Shown here: piece after piece, positions 53,138 through 63,018 of the stretch | Layout: the number at the start of each line of letters is the position of its first letter | How positions within the stretch are numbered: position 1 is the first letter of the stretch | Origin: Nocardioides zeae | GTDB lineage: Bacteria; Actinomycetota; Actinomycetes; Propionibacteriales; Nocardioidaceae | DNA length: 64,000 bases | Direction: 5' to 3' | NCBI RefSeq assembly: GCF_030818655.1 | Contig: NZ_JAUTAN010000001.1 | Coordinates: 1,860,001 to 1,924,000 of the forward strand | Translations under genes and position numbers: made by a program | Notes under the pieces: generated by a model | Databases searched by the model: none | Told to the model about the DNA's origin: nothing | The model's input: only the letters and a program-made list of their open reading frames with translations

Positions 53138-53174
53138 CAGGGGTCTCAGGGCGTCCCAGGGGTCTCAGGGCGTC
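53138..53174. repeat. 18-bp direct repeat at the end of the DUF1990 gene
   Basis: CAGGGGTCTCAGGGCGTC occurs at 53138-53155 and 53157-53174. The second copy contains the stop codon of the minus-strand DUF1990 gene, so the 3' end has been duplicated into the gap after the fumarase gene. Confidence 0.85.
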
Positions 53175-53740
53175 TCGAGCGCGGCGAGGTAGCGGCGGGT
53201 CATGATCGCCTGCGCCGTCGACGTGAGCGGACCGCCGAGGCGCGCCAGGCGCGACGCCGGGCGGGAGAACGCGTCGACGGTGAAGCGGACGACGCCGTCG
53301 TCGGCGATCGACAGCACGAACGACTCCTCGCCCTCCTCCGGGTGCCCGGGCAGGGTCCCGTAGGCGAAGCCGCGACGGTCGTCCTCGTCCGCGACGTCGA
53401 CGATGCGCACCGGGGCGTCGACGCCGACGAAGCCCACGACGGGCAGCGCGAGACGCACGACCGCCACGGTCCCGACGGTGAGGCTGCCGCCGTCCGCCCG
53501 TACGGCGGCACCCGACCGCCGCTGCACCTGCCAGTCGTCGAGCGCCGCGACCGCCGCCTCGAAGTGGTCACGACCGTGGCCGACCACCCGTGCGGCCCGC
53601 AGGCGCTGGTAGCCGGGGGGTGGCTCCTCGCCGTCGAGCGTCGTGCCGAGCCTGTCGGCGACGTAGGTCAGCTCGGCCGCACGCAGGCGGGCGGCCTCGG
53701 GCTCGTCGAGCGGTCGGAACGTGCGCGCGCGGGGAGACAC
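53165..53740 (-). CDS. DUF1990 family protein
   Basis: From the GTG at 53740 the 191-residue protein begins with a short helix-rich segment (DEPEAARLRAAELTY), then has GYQRLRAARVVGHGRDHFEAAVAALDDWQVQRRSG and FAYGTLPGHPEEGEESFVLSI, which mark DUF1990. The beta-rich body suggests a lipid- or ligand-binding fold, but no activity is known. It is convergent with the class I fumarase gene. Confidence 0.88.
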   Translation of the reverse strand: MSPRARTFRPLDEPEAARLRAAELTYVADRLGTTLDGEEPPPGYQRLRAARVVGHGRDHFEAAVAALDDWQVQRRSGAAVRADGGSLTVGTVAVVRLALPVVGFVGVDAPVRIVDVADEDDRRGFAYGTLPGHPEEGEESFVLSIADDGVVRFTVDAFSRPASRLARLGGPLTSTAQAIMTRRYLAALETP

Positions 53741-53830
53741 GCCTGCGATGGTGCCACGGGGGTGGTGCTGCTGGGTGGTGTCGCCGGCCGGCGTACCCGG
53801 TGCCGGCGCACCCGGCCGTAGGGTCCACCC

Positions 53831-54049
53831 GTGGACGACGTGACGGTGACGCTCACCCAGGACGAGGCGCTGGTGGTGTGGGCTGCTCTGCGCCGGTGGA
53901 ACGACTCCGATGCGCTCGACGGACTGCTGCTCGACGGTGAGCCGACCGCGCTGCACCGCCTGCTAGGCGCGTTGCGTGACACGCTCGCCGCAACGGAGGG
54001 CGTCGAGCCCTCCCAGGTCGGCGCCGCGCGGAGCCGGCTCGCCGGCTGA
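53831..54049 (+). CDS. Small hypothetical protein
   Basis: The 72-residue product starts at GTG 53831. It reads as a regular soluble helical protein (TLTQDEALVVWAALRRWND, ALHRLLGALRDTLAATEG). It is divergent from DUF1990 and convergent with the HNH gene. Codon use is normal for the genome. No family is recognised. Confidence 0.6.
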   Translation: MDDVTVTLTQDEALVVWAALRRWNDSDALDGLLLDGEPTALHRLLGALRDTLAATEGVEPSQVGAARSRLAG

Positions 54050-54084
54050 CCTCAGGGGAGGCGTTCCTGTCCTGACCGGTCTCG

Positions 54085-55602
54085 TCACGTTCGCCGGGTG
54101 AAGCGGAGCTTGCCGGTGCCGAGTCTCTCCACGAGGTAGAGCGGGTCGTGCACCAAGCGGTGGTGCTGGTCACAGAGGAGGCAACCGTCGTCGACGTTGG
54201 TGTGGCCGCCGGCTGACCACGCGGTGAGGTGGTGGGCCTGGGTCTGGTGGGGTGGTCGGTCGCAGCCCTCGGCGGCACAGCCACCGTCCCTGATGGCCAT
54301 GGCGGTGCGCATCGCCTTCGTGTGGAAGCGGGCCATGCGCCCGAGGTCGAGGACCTCGCTCGTCGTGCCGAGGACGGCGGGGATCAGGCCAGCCTCGCAG
54401 GCCAGCCGTCGCGCCTCGGCCGCGCTGATGGCGCCGCCGCTGTCGAGGGACGCTGCCGCCAGGCCGCCGAGGAGTGACTCCAGGGTCATGGTGACGACGA
54501 CGGTCGCGCCCGTGCCGCCGGTGCTCGGGAGGTCCTTCTGGTCGAGCATCTCGAGCAGGCGCTGGAACGCCTGGCCGTACCGCTCCGGCGTCGGACGCCC
54601 GGCAACGAAGCGCTGCGCGGGGTCGTCGGCGGTGCCGAGGTGCTTCGGGGCTGCATAGGCGTCGAGGGCCTTGCGGAGCATGGCCCCGTGGAGCTCGGGC
54701 AGGGTGAACCGTCCGTGCACCGTGCCGTGGCCGTCCGACGTCATCGAGAATCGTGACGCGGCCCGGGCCTCGCGTTCTTCGCGTTCGAGCAGCGCCGCTT
54801 CGTGCGCCTCCCCGACCTCGGGAGCGATGACCGTGAGGATCCTCTTTCCGATGGCGCGGAGGGCACGGGCGTCGTGGTCGACGGCGAACCCGACCAAGGT
54901 CTTCTCCGCCTCCAGCCGCAGCTCAGGAGCCAGGTCCTCGGGCAGCGCGTCGAGGGCCTTCACGATGACGTCGGTCTGCTCGGTGCTCACCGACCCGGCT
55001 TCGCACGCCGTTGCCAGGTGAGTCCGATAGCGGCCCGTGTCCGCGGCGACTGCGTCACCGATCCGCGCGAACCGGTAGGCGTCGCGCCGGGTGCTCGCCG
55101 TCGCGTTCGCCAGCCACACGGCCGAGGTGGATGCCCCGTTGCTCCGGTGGAGCTCGACCTTCTCGGCGTGCTGCACCAGCACCGCCACCAGCGCCGAGGC
55201 CCGCCCGACGAGCCGATGGGCGTCGACCAGCGCGATGCCGGTCTGCGGGGCGCTCAACCAGCCGAGCCCCGCGCGACCGTCAACAGCGAGCACGTCGGTG
55301 GCCACCCGGATCGCCTCCAGCAACGGATGCGCCACGTCGACCGCAGCAGTGCCCGGATCCGACGAGACACCCGGCACCACCCACCCGGGCTCCGGCTCCG
55401 CCGCGGGCTGAGGCGCGTCGTACTGCTCCTCACCGCGCGCGACGACCCGGCACCCGCGCGTCGCCTCGACGGGCCACTCACCCGTCGCGAACGCGTGCTC
55501 CAACCAGTCCGGCTCCGGTGGGTCCACCAGGAAGTCGGCAGGCGGCTCCGGCACCGGTGGCCCGACGCCATCGGCGTCACCAGAAGAGCTGACCCCCGTC
55601 AT
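54085..55602 (-). CDS. DUF222 / 13E12-repeat protein with C-terminal HNH nuclease domain
   Basis: The 505-residue protein has an acidic N-terminal tail, a DUF222 helical region (about 75-380) and an HNH domain at the C-terminus: CAAEGCDRPPHQTQAHHLTAWSAGGHTNVDDGCLLCDQHHRLVHD. Two cysteine pairs for zinc and the HH...N...H catalytic set are present. Such genes are multicopy in actinobacteria and have been linked to mobile elements, but none is seen nearby. The ATG at 55602 is used; a GTG at 55611 is possible. Confidence 0.93.
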   Translation of the reverse strand: MTGVSSSGDADGVGPPVPEPPADFLVDPPEPDWLEHAFATGEWPVEATRGCRVVARGEEQYDAPQPAAEPEPGWVVPGVSSDPGTAAVDVAHPLLEAIRVATDVLAVDGRAGLGWLSAPQTGIALVDAHRLVGRASALVAVLVQHAEKVELHRSNGASTSAVWLANATASTRRDAYRFARIGDAVAADTGRYRTHLATACEAGSVSTEQTDVIVKALDALPEDLAPELRLEAEKTLVGFAVDHDARALRAIGKRILTVIAPEVGEAHEAALLEREEREARAASRFSMTSDGHGTVHGRFTLPELHGAMLRKALDAYAAPKHLGTADDPAQRFVAGRPTPERYGQAFQRLLEMLDQKDLPSTGGTGATVVVTMTLESLLGGLAAASLDSGGAISAAEARRLACEAGLIPAVLGTTSEVLDLGRMARFHTKAMRTAMAIRDGGCAAEGCDRPPHQTQAHHLTAWSAGGHTNVDDGCLLCDQHHRLVHDPLYLVERLGTGKLRFTRRT

Positions 55603-55690
55603 GGCGACCACTCAACCCGAGCCCACCGACAGTTCTGGGCGCCCCCGGCCGACCGGACGTCCGACTGTGGACGAGCACCCCGACACGAGC

Positions 55691-56170
55691 TCAGCGCACG
55701 CCGGCGTCCTCCCGCACGGCGGTCTCGGCACGGGCGCCGCGACGAGCGCCGGCAAGGGCTGCGTCGACCGACAGCCGGCCCGGACCGACAGCGGCCAGCA
55801 CGAGACCCAGCGCACCGAGGGCCGCGACCAGCTCCCAGCCGCCCTCACCGACGAAGACGGTCGTGCCGCGGTGGGCGAACCAGAACGCACCCGCGAGCAC
55901 GAGGGCGACGAGCACCCCGGCGACCGGGGTGAGGAGACCGAGCAGCAACAGGGCGCCCCCGACGAGCTCGACCCCGGCCGTGAAGGTGGCGGCGGCGTCG
56001 GGCACCGGTACCCCCAGGGCGTCGAACCCCTGGCCGGTAGCGTCCAGCCCGTTGGTCGACACCTTCTGCCAACCGTGGGCGATGAGCACGACACCGGTGA
56101 CGAGGCGGACGAGCAGGAGCACGGCGTCCTGGACGACGGCAGGTGCGGGCGTGACGAGACTGCGGAACAC
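55691..56170 (-). CDS. DoxX-family membrane protein
   Basis: The 159-residue protein has four membrane helices and the DoxX marks LLLVRLVTGVVLIAHGWQKV and AGVELVGGALLLLGLLTPVAG. The GTG at 56170 has GGAGG 5 nt upstream. DoxX proteins are linked to thiol or redox stress; in mycobacteria DoxX forms a membrane complex with superoxide dismutase and a thiosulfate sulfurtransferase. An inverted repeat lies in front of the gene. Confidence 0.9.
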   Translation of the reverse strand: MFRSLVTPAPAVVQDAVLLLVRLVTGVVLIAHGWQKVSTNGLDATGQGFDALGVPVPDAAATFTAGVELVGGALLLLGLLTPVAGVLVALVLAGAFWFAHRGTTVFVGEGGWELVAALGALGLVLAAVGPGRLSVDAALAGARRGARAETAVREDAGVR

Positions 56171-56188
56171 GAGAACCTCCGAGATAGG

Positions 56189-56200
56189 TTGACAGTTCAA
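56189..56200. promoter_or_regulatory. TTGA-N4-TCAA inverted repeat upstream of doxX-like gene
   Basis: The 12-bp inverted repeat TTGACAGTTCAA lies 19 nt before the start codon in an AT-richer patch (56180-56215) than its surroundings. Its form suits a MarR/HxlR-type repressor. No such regulator gene is adjacent. Confidence 0.4.
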
Positions 56201-56301
56201 GCGATTACGCTAGCGGCCGGTCCCAACTCGGGACGCCCCGCTGGGTAACGGCCGCGTAAAGGCGTTCGATCAGCAGGTGTCCGGTCGGGCAGGGTGCGGT
56301 C

Positions 56302-56898
56302 ATGGGTCAGCCTGCCGCCAAGGTCGTTCGTCGACTCGCACGGGCACGTGAGCGGGACGGAGCCGTCCGGCTCCGATTCCGCGGACGCTGGCGACCCACG
56401 TGGGGATACGTGCTGGCCCTCACCGACACCTGGGTGGTCGTGCAGGTGCTCACGGACGGCTACTACCTCGACGAGGTCGCGCTCCACCGCCTGCAGGACC
56501 TCGAACGTGTGTCGAAGGACCCGGTCCCCGACTTCACCCGACGCGTGGTCGACGGCCTCGGGGTGCCCGTCGCGACCTTCGACGCCGCGCCGGACGCGAC
56601 CCTCACCACCCTGCTGCGGCAGATCGCAGAACGGGGCGAGCTGGTGATGCTGGACAAGCGGGTGGCCCCTGACTACGTCCAGGTCGAGGTCGGCAACATC
56701 CTCAGCGTGGGCAAGAAGCACCTCGTGCTGCACGCCATCGCCGGCGACGGGACCTGGGCCGCGGGGCCCGGACGGCGCGCACTGGCGCGGATCGAGCGCG
56801 TCAGCTTCGGCGGGCGCTACCTCGCAGCCATCCAGCGCTTCGGGCACCCGACCCCACCCCGCAGCACCGGCACGTCACCCCCTGACCCCCACCCCTAG
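56302..56898 (+). CDS. Hypothetical protein, no family recognised
   Basis: The 198-residue soluble protein starts at ATG 56302. It has a basic N-terminus (AKVVRRLARARER), a beta-strand-rich first half (GYVLALTDTWVVVQVLTDGYYLDEVALHRLQDL) and a second beta-rich part (VEVGNILSVGKKHLVLHAI, then GRRALARIERVSFGGRYLAAIQRF). The tail is Pro-rich. There is no signal peptide or membrane helix. The next gene starts 9 nt after it, so they are probably co-transcribed. Confidence 0.8.
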   Translation: MGQPAAKVVRRLARARERDGAVRLRFRGRWRPTWGYVLALTDTWVVVQVLTDGYYLDEVALHRLQDLERVSKDPVPDFTRRVVDGLGVPVATFDAAPDATLTTLLRQIAERGELVMLDKRVAPDYVQVEVGNILSVGKKHLVLHAIAGDGTWAAGPGRRALARIERVSFGGRYLAAIQRFGHPTPPRSTGTSPPDPHP

Positions 56899-56907
56899 GC
56901 TCGCCCC

Positions 56908-57579
56908 GTGCCCCCCACCGACAACACCGGAGATGTCGCCCGCGCCACCTCCCCCCGCGGCGAGGTCGTGCTCCGCCGTCGCGAGGACGGCGCGTACGAG
57001 CTGCGCGTCAACGGCGTCTTCGTCATGGACACCGTCGAGACGACGAGCGAGCGGCTCCTCGCGGAGGCGGCGCTCGCCCAGGTCGAGGCGCCCGAGCGGG
57101 TGCTCGTCGGCGGTCTCGGGCTCGGCTACACCGCCCACGCCGTGCTCGCCGACCGGCGCGTGGCGCACCTCGACGTCGTCGAGATCGAGCCGGCGGTCGC
57201 CGCCTGGATGCGGGACGGCACGATCCCCCACGGGCCGGCCCTGCTCGCCGACGCGCGCCTCCGGGTGGTCGAGGCCGACGTGGCGACCGTGCTCGAGGAG
57301 GCACCGGACGCGTCGTACGACCTCGTCCTCCTCGACGTCGACAACGGCCCCGACAACCTGGTGCACGGCGAGAACGCGGCGCTCTACACCGCCCCGGCGC
57401 TCGGCGTCGTCGCCCGCGTGCTGCGGCCCGGCGGCACCGTCGTCGTCTGGTCGGCCACGCGCTCCCCCGCGCTGACCACCGCCCTCACCGACGTCGTCGG
57501 CGCGGCGGAGGAGCGGGAGGTCGAGGTGCCCGCCCACGGGCGGGTCGGCAGCTACTGGCTCCACCTCGCCCGCCGCTGA
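56908..57579 (+). CDS. Spermidine-synthase-like class I methyltransferase
   Basis: The 223-residue protein starts at GTG 56908. It has a Rossmann fold with the glycine motif [13 protein letters not shown] (about 51-63), the acidic residue in [10 protein letters not shown], and [23 protein letters not shown], which resembles the polyamine-synthase gate region. Decarboxy-SAM versus SAM use cannot be told. It is in the same unit as the unknown protein before it and 46 nt ahead of fumC. Confidence 0.85.
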   Translation: MPPTDNTGDVARATSPRGEVVLRRREDGAYELRVNGVFVMDTVETTSERLLAEAALAQVEAPERVLVGGLGLGYTAHAVLADRRVAHLDVVEIEPAVAAWMRDGTIPHGPALLADARLRVVEADVATVLEEAPDASYDLVLLDVDNGPDNLVHGENAALYTAPALGVVARVLRPGGTVVVWSATRSPALTTALTDVVGAAEEREVEVPAHGRVGSYWLHLARR

Positions 57580-57625
57580 GACGGGCGGCGCCTGCCCCCA
57601 CCGCGACGGGCGTAGCCTCGGCAGC

Positions 57626-59026
57626 ATGGCTGAGAACCAGGATCAGGACCAGTTCCGTGTCGAGCACGACTCCATGGGCGAGGTGAAGGTCCCGCGGACC
57701 GCGCTCTGGCGGGCCCAGACGCAGCGGGCGATCGAGAACTTCCCGATCTCCGGGACCACGCTGGAGCGCCGCCACATCCAGGCGCTCGCGCTCGTCAAGG
57801 CGGCGTCCGCCGCCGTCAACGTCGACCTCGGCGTCATCACCCCGGAGCAGGGGGAGGCGATCCAGGGCGCCGCTGCCGTCATCGCCTCGGGCGACGTCGA
57901 CGCCGACTTCCCGCTCGACGTGTTCCAGACGGGCTCGGGCACCAGCTCCAACATGAACACGAACGAGGTCATCGCCTCGCTGGCCGCCCGCTCCGGTGTC
58001 GAGGTCCACCCCAACGACCACGTCAACGCCAGCCAGTCCAGCAATGACGTCTTCCCGACGTCCATCCACGTCGCCGCCACGCTCGCGGTCGTCGAGGACC
58101 TCGTCCCCGCGCTCGACGTGCTCGCCACCTCGCTCGAGGTCAAGGCGGGCGAGTTCGCGGGCCTCGTGAAGTCCGGCCGCACCCATCTCATGGACGCCAC
58201 CCCGGTGACGCTGGGGCAGGAGTTCGGGGGGTACGCCGCGACCGTCCGCTACGCCGCCGAGCGCCTCGGCGCGGTGCTCCCCCGCGTGCGCGAGCTGCCG
58301 CTGGGCGGCACCGCCGTCGGCACCGGGATCAACACGCCCCCCGGCTTCGCCGCCGCTGCCATCACCACCCTGTCCGAGGCGACCGGCCAGCCGTTCACCG
58401 AGGCGCGCGACCACTTCGAGGCCCAGGGCACGCGCGACTCGCTCGTCGAGCTGTCCGGCGTGCTGCGCACCATCGCGGTGGGCTACACGAAGATCTGCAA
58501 CGACCTGCGCTGGATGAGCTCCGGTCCCACGACGGGCCTCGCCGAGATCCACCTGCCCGACCTGCAGCCCGGGTCGTCGATCATGCCGGGCAAGGTGAAC
58601 CCGGTGCTGCCCGAGGCCACGCTCATGGTCGCCGCCCAGGTCATCGGCAACGACGCCGCGATGACCGTCGCGGGTCTGTCCGGCAACTTCGAGCTCAACG
58701 TGATGCTGCCCGTCATGGCGCGCAACGTGCTCGAGTCGATCCGCCTGCTCTCGACCTCGTCGGTGCTCCTCGCCGAGCGCTGCGTCGACGGCATCACCGC
58801 CGACGCCGACCGCATGCTCCGGTACGCCGCCTCCTCGCCCTCCGTCGTCACCCCGCTCAACAAGCACATCGGCTACGAGGCCGCCGCGAAGGTCGCGAAG
58901 AAGGCCCTGGCCGACGGCGCGACGATCCGCGAGACGGTGCTCGCGCTGGGCTACGTCGAGCGGGGCGAGCTCACCGAGGAGCAGCTGGACGCGGCGCTGG
59001 ACCTGGAGTCGATGACCCACCCGTGA
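57626..59026 (+). CDS. fumC: Fumarate hydratase, class II
   Basis: This iron-independent fumarase has 466 residues. The family signature [12 protein letters not shown] is near 313, with [14 protein letters not shown] near 105 and [19 protein letters not shown] near 175. It starts at ATG 57626. Its last 56 nt overlap the 3' end of the minus-strand P-type ATPase gene, so the two converge with antisense ends. Confidence 0.96.
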   Translation: MAENQDQDQFRVEHDSMGEVKVPRTALWRAQTQRAIENFPISGTTLERRHIQALALVKAASAAVNVDLGVITPEQGEAIQGAAAVIASGDVDADFPLDVFQTGSGTSSNMNTNEVIASLAARSGVEVHPNDHVNASQSSNDVFPTSIHVAATLAVVEDLVPALDVLATSLEVKAGEFAGLVKSGRTHLMDATPVTLGQEFGGYAATVRYAAERLGAVLPRVRELPLGGTAVGTGINTPPGFAAAAITTLSEATGQPFTEARDHFEAQGTRDSLVELSGVLRTIAVGYTKICNDLRWMSSGPTTGLAEIHLPDLQPGSSIMPGKVNPVLPEATLMVAAQVIGNDAAMTVAGLSGNFELNVMLPVMARNVLESIRLLSTSSVLLAERCVDGITADADRMLRYAASSPSVVTPLNKHIGYEAAAKVAKKALADGATIRETVLALGYVERGELTEEQLDAALDLESMTHP

Positions 59027-61187
59027 TCCGGTAGCGGGTGACCCGCGAGGAGTTGCCCACCACCGCGATCGACGACGCGTTGTGGAGCAGCGCGGCGAGG
59101 ACGGGCGAGAGCCCGCCTCCCGCGCTGACCACGAGGCCCACGGCGTTGACCGCGATCGACATCCCGTAGTTCTGCTGGATCACGTCGACGGCCCGCCGCG
59201 AGAGGTCCCGCAGGTCGAGCAGCCGGTGCAGGTCGTCGCCGACCAGCGCGACCTGCGCCGTCTCCAGTGCCACGTCGGTGCCCCCGAGGCCCATCGCGAT
59301 GCCCACGTCGGCGAGCGCCAGGGCCGGGGCGTCGTTGGTGCCGTCGCCGACCATCGCGACCGTGTAGCCCTCCGCCTTGAGCGCGCCGACCAGGTCCTGC
59401 TTCTCCTCGGGCATGACCTGGGCGCGCCACTCCGTGATGCCCAGCTCCGCGGCGACCGCGGCCGCCGTCTGCGGGTGGTCACCGGTCAGCATGACGATGC
59501 GCTCGACCCCGTCGGCCCGGAGCGCCTCGACGACGTCGCGCGCCTCGGGACGCACCGTGTCCCGCAGGCTGACGAGCCCGGTCAGGCGCCCGTCGACGGC
59601 CAGCAGCAGCGGGGTCTCCGCCTCGCGCTGCAGCCGTGCCACCCAGCGTGCTGCGTCCTCCCCGACCGCCACGCCCTCGCGGGCCAGCAGGGTGTCGCTG
59701 CCGAGCAGGAGCGTGCGCCCGTCGGCCCGGGTGCGCATGCCCAGGCCGAGCAGCACCTCGCACTCCTCGTGCTCGGGGATCGCGATGTGGCGCTCCTCCG
59801 TGGAGCGCACCACCGCCTGCGCCAGCGGGTGGCGGGAGTGGATCTCGGAGCTCGCCACGTAGGCCAGCACCTGCTCCGGGGACCACTCCTCGTCGAAGGA
59901 CACGACGTTGGTGACGACCGGCCGGCCCACCGTGAGCGTGCCCGTCTTGTCGAAGACCACCGCGTCGACCCGGGCGGCGGCCTCGAGGTGCGACCCGCCC
60001 TTGACCAGGATCCCGCGGCGCGCCCCGTTGCCGATGGCGGCGCTGATCGCGGTGGGGGTGGCCAGCCCGACCGCGCAGGGGCACGCGACGAGCAGCATGG
60101 TCATGGCGCGCCGTACGTCGCGGGTCACCAGGAACGTCGCCCCCGCGAGCGCGAAGGACGCGGGCACGAAGCGGCGCGAGAAGCTCTCGCCGACCGTCTG
60201 GATGGGCGCGCGGTCCTCCTGCGCCAGCTCGACGCGCGTGATGATGCGCCCGATGGCGGTGTCGCGCCCCACGGCGGTCGCACGCACGACGAGGCGGCCC
60301 TTCATGAGGACGCTGCCCGCGTGGACGCGCGCGCCCGTCGCCACCGAGACGGGCAGCGTCTCGCCCGTGATGGCGGACTGGTCGAGCACCCCGTCACCCT
60401 CGACGACGACGCCGTCGACGGGGATGGCGACGTGCTCGTGCACGACGACCTCGTCGCCCACCGCGAGGCGGTCGATGTCGACCAGCGTCTCCGTGCCGTC
60501 CGCCGCCCGCACCCACGCGTCCGCCTGGGTGCCGGTCAGCAGGTCACGGATGGCGTTGCGGGTGCGGCGCAGCGTGAGGTCCTGCAGGTACTCACCGATG
60601 TTGAGCAGCCACAGCACCGTCAGCGCGACGACGTTCTCCCGCAGCACCAGGCTCGCCAGCGTGGCGGCGGAGACCAGGGCGTCGGTGCCGGCGGCGCGCC
60701 CACCGGCGAGGCTGCGCAGGCCGCCGCGGAGGAACGGGTAGCCCGTGAAGATGGTGACGCCGGTCGCGAACGTGCGGCTCGTCGGTCCGAGCACGGGCGG
60801 CCGGCGCAGCACGTAGCGGCGGCCCCCGAGGAGGAGCAGCGCCACGCCGCCGACCACCATGCGGGCCAGGTCGCCGTTCGAGACCTCCGCCGAGCGCGGC
60901 AGGCGCGCGGGGACCGCGGGGGCCGACGCGACGGCCGCCGCACCGATGGCGCGGGCCAGCGCCGCCAGGTCGCAGCGACCCGGTCGGAACCACACCACGA
61001 CCGCGCCCGTGCGCGGGAAGGCGTGGACCGCGCGGACGCCCTCGACGAGGTCGACGGCGTTCTCGACCGCCACGGCACGGGCGTCGGAGTGCCGGATGCC
61101 GGCGACCGCGAAGCGGACCCGACCTGCGCCGGCCGCCAGGGCGACCTGCTCCACCGTCGACGCCGGGGCGCCGCTCCGGTCCGTCAC
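58971..61187 (-). CDS. ctpC: CtpC-type heavy-metal P1B ATPase
   Basis: From the GTG at 61187 the 738-residue ATPase has an N-terminal HMA-like fold (about 24-85) lacking the CxxC pair, as in CtpC. Membrane helices follow, then TGET (274-277), the metal-site CPC (369-371 in [11 protein letters not shown]), phosphorylation site DKTGT (413-417) and GDGTND. CtpC exports Mn2+ or Zn2+ in mycobacteria. The gene is 4 nt downstream of a PacL-like gene. The C-terminal 15 residues are a Pro-rich tail that overlaps fumC on the other strand. Confidence 0.92.
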   Translation of the reverse strand: MTDRSGAPASTVEQVALAAGAGRVRFAVAGIRHSDARAVAVENAVDLVEGVRAVHAFPRTGAVVVWFRPGRCDLAALARAIGAAAVASAPAVPARLPRSAEVSNGDLARMVVGGVALLLLGGRRYVLRRPPVLGPTSRTFATGVTIFTGYPFLRGGLRSLAGGRAAGTDALVSAATLASLVLRENVVALTVLWLLNIGEYLQDLTLRRTRNAIRDLLTGTQADAWVRAADGTETLVDIDRLAVGDEVVVHEHVAIPVDGVVVEGDGVLDQSAITGETLPVSVATGARVHAGSVLMKGRLVVRATAVGRDTAIGRIITRVELAQEDRAPIQTVGESFSRRFVPASFALAGATFLVTRDVRRAMTMLLVACPCAVGLATPTAISAAIGNGARRGILVKGGSHLEAAARVDAVVFDKTGTLTVGRPVVTNVVSFDEEWSPEQVLAYVASSEIHSRHPLAQAVVRSTEERHIAIPEHEECEVLLGLGMRTRADGRTLLLGSDTLLAREGVAVGEDAARWVARLQREAETPLLLAVDGRLTGLVSLRDTVRPEARDVVEALRADGVERIVMLTGDHPQTAAAVAAELGITEWRAQVMPEEKQDLVGALKAEGYTVAMVGDGTNDAPALALADVGIAMGLGGTDVALETAQVALVGDDLHRLLDLRDLSRRAVDVIQQNYGMSIAVNAVGLVVSAGGGLSPVLAALLHNASSIAVVGNSSRVTRYRITGGSSTPGPAPRPAAPR

Positions 61188-61191
61188 GCGC

Positions 61192-61473
61192 TCAGTGGTC
61201 GTGGTCGTGGCCGTGACCGAGGTCGGAGCCCGGCGGGGGCGCCTGCTCCCCCACCCGCTCACGGGCCTCGGCGACGATGTCGCCCGTCGTGAGCCGCACG
61301 CGCTCGGCGCCGGCCTCGAGACGACGCTTGCCCTTGAGGCCCAGCGCGACGGCGCCGACGGCGCCCTCGCGCACGGCACCGGAGTCGGCGGCCTTCTTCA
61401 CCCCGTCCCAGGCGGCCGCACCGACCAGTCCGGTGACGAGGGTCGAGCCCACCTTGCCCAGCAGCGCGATCAT
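61192..61473 (-). CDS. PacL-like metallochaperone (DUF1490)
   Basis: The 93-residue protein starts with a hydrophobic N-terminal helix (about 3-22) followed by a basic helical region and ends in GHGHDHDH. M. tuberculosis PacL1 (Rv3269), partner of CtpC, has the same layout with a C-terminal Asp/His metal-binding tail. Direct coupling with the ctpC-like gene supports a role in holding Zn2+ or Mn2+ and stabilising the pump in the membrane. Confidence 0.9.
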   Translation of the reverse strand: MIALLGKVGSTLVTGLVGAAAWDGVKKAADSGAVREGAVGAVALGLKGKRRLEAGAERVRLTTGDIVAEARERVGEQAPPPGSDLGHGHDHDH

Positions 61474-61572
61474 TGAGGTCCTCTCGAGTCGGGAGCCGCC
61501 ACCTTAGCGGGAACGGTTCTCAGGAGGCGACGTGGCGCCCACCACGCATCGTAGATCGATACGGTCACCCCC

Positions 61573-63000
61573 GTGAGCGATCTCCTGACCGGGCTGACGA
61601 GCGGCGTGCACGCCACCGCGCGGGTGCACGTCGCCACCACGACGTGGACGTACGACGAGCTGCTCGGCGCCGCGGCGGCCGCGGGGCCCCTGCTCGCGCC
61701 GTACCGCCGCGTCGCCGTCCACGCCACGCCCTCCGCGACGACCGTGCTCGCCGTCGTCGGCGCCGTGCTCGCCGGGGTCGAGGTGGTGCCGGTGCCGCCC
61801 GATGCCGGACGGAGCGAGCTCGCCCACCTCCTCACCGACTCCGCGGCCGAGGCGTGGGCCGGTCCGGTGCCGGACGACCGCGTCTCCGGCCTCCCGGTGG
61901 TCGACCTCGACCTCGGCGCACACGCATGTCACGAGCCGCGGGACGTGGCCGAGGACGCCACCGCGATGGTCGTCTACACGTCGGGCACCACCGGCCTGCC
62001 GAAGGGCGTCGTGCTGTCGCGGCGGGCCGTGGCCGCCGGGCTCGACGCGCTCGCCGGAGCCTGGGACTGGGACGCGAGCGACACGCTCGCGCACGGCCTG
62101 CCGCTCTTCCACGTCCACGGGCTCGTGCTCGGGGTGCTCGGCGCCCTCCGCCTCGGCTGCGGGCTGCTGCACGTCGGCAAGCCGACGCCCGCGGCGTACG
62201 CCGACGCCGTCCGCTCGGGGGCGACCGTGCTCTTCGGCGTGCCGACCCTGTGGTCGCGGATCGCCGCCTCGCCCGACGACGCCGCCGCGCTGCGGCCCGC
62301 CCGCCTGCTCGTCTCGGGCAGCGCACCCCTCCCCGCGCCCGTCTTCGACCGCCTGCGGGAGCTGAGCGGGCACGGGGTGGTGGAGCGGTACGGCATGTCC
62401 GAGACGCTCGTGACCCTGGCGACGCGCGCCGACGCGGAGCCGCGGGCCGGCTGGGTCGGCGTGCCCGTCGCGGGCGTCGCGACACGGCTGCGGGACGAGG
62501 ACGGGCACCCGGTGCCGCACGACGGCGAGTCCGTCGGCCAGCTGGAGGTGCGCGGCCCGTCGCTGCTGGAGGGCTACCTCGGACGACCCGACGCCGACGC
62601 GGAGGCCTGGACGGCGGACGGCTGGTTCCGCACGGGCGACGTCGCCGTCGTCGACCCGGACGGGTGGCACCGCATCGTCGGGCGTGCCTCCGTCGACCTC
62701 ATCAAGTCCGGCGGCTACCGGATCGGCGCCGGCGAGGTCGAGACCGTGCTGCTCGGGCACGCCGCCGTCGCCGAGGTCGCCGTCGTGGGCGTCCCCGACC
62801 CCGACCTGGGGCAGCGGGTCGTGGCCCACGTCGTGCTCCGGGACGGGTACGCCGCGGGCGACGCCCTCGCCGCGGAGCTCGTCGCCCACGTCGGCACGGA
62901 GCTCAACGGGCACAAGCGGCCGCGGGAGGTGCGGTTCGTGGCGGGGCTCCCCCGCACCGCGCTGGGCAAGGTGCAGAAGGCGGCGCTCAGCGCCGGGTGA
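61573..63000 (+). CDS. Acyl-CoA synthetase (AMP-forming)
   Basis: The 475-residue enzyme activates a carboxylic acid through an acyl-AMP. The P-loop VVYTSGTTGLPKGVVLS is near 133-149, followed by ERYGMSETL, GWFRTGDVA and the catalytic-Lys segment TALGKVQKAAL near 464. It is short for the family (usually 500-550) and closest in layout to MatB/FadD36-type small acyl- or malonyl-CoA synthetases. It starts at a GTG at 61573. Substrate is uncertain. Confidence 0.9.
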   Translation: MSDLLTGLTSGVHATARVHVATTTWTYDELLGAAAAAGPLLAPYRRVAVHATPSATTVLAVVGAVLAGVEVVPVPPDAGRSELAHLLTDSAAEAWAGPVPDDRVSGLPVVDLDLGAHACHEPRDVAEDATAMVVYTSGTTGLPKGVVLSRRAVAAGLDALAGAWDWDASDTLAHGLPLFHVHGLVLGVLGALRLGCGLLHVGKPTPAAYADAVRSGATVLFGVPTLWSRIAASPDDAAALRPARLLVSGSAPLPAPVFDRLRELSGHGVVERYGMSETLVTLATRADAEPRAGWVGVPVAGVATRLRDEDGHPVPHDGESVGQLEVRGPSLLEGYLGRPDADAEAWTADGWFRTGDVAVVDPDGWHRIVGRASVDLIKSGGYRIGAGEVETVLLGHAAVAEVAVVGVPDPDLGQRVVAHVVLRDGYAAGDALAAELVAHVGTELNGHKRPREVRFVAGLPRTALGKVQKAALSAG

Positions 63001-63018
63001 GCCGGTCGGGCGTGCGGC

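Noticed and set aside
54085..55602. HNH/DUF222 gene as part of a mobile element or defence island
   Set aside because: No integrase, transposase, terminal repeats or restriction/defence partner was seen nearby; such genes are scattered in actinobacterial chromosomes.
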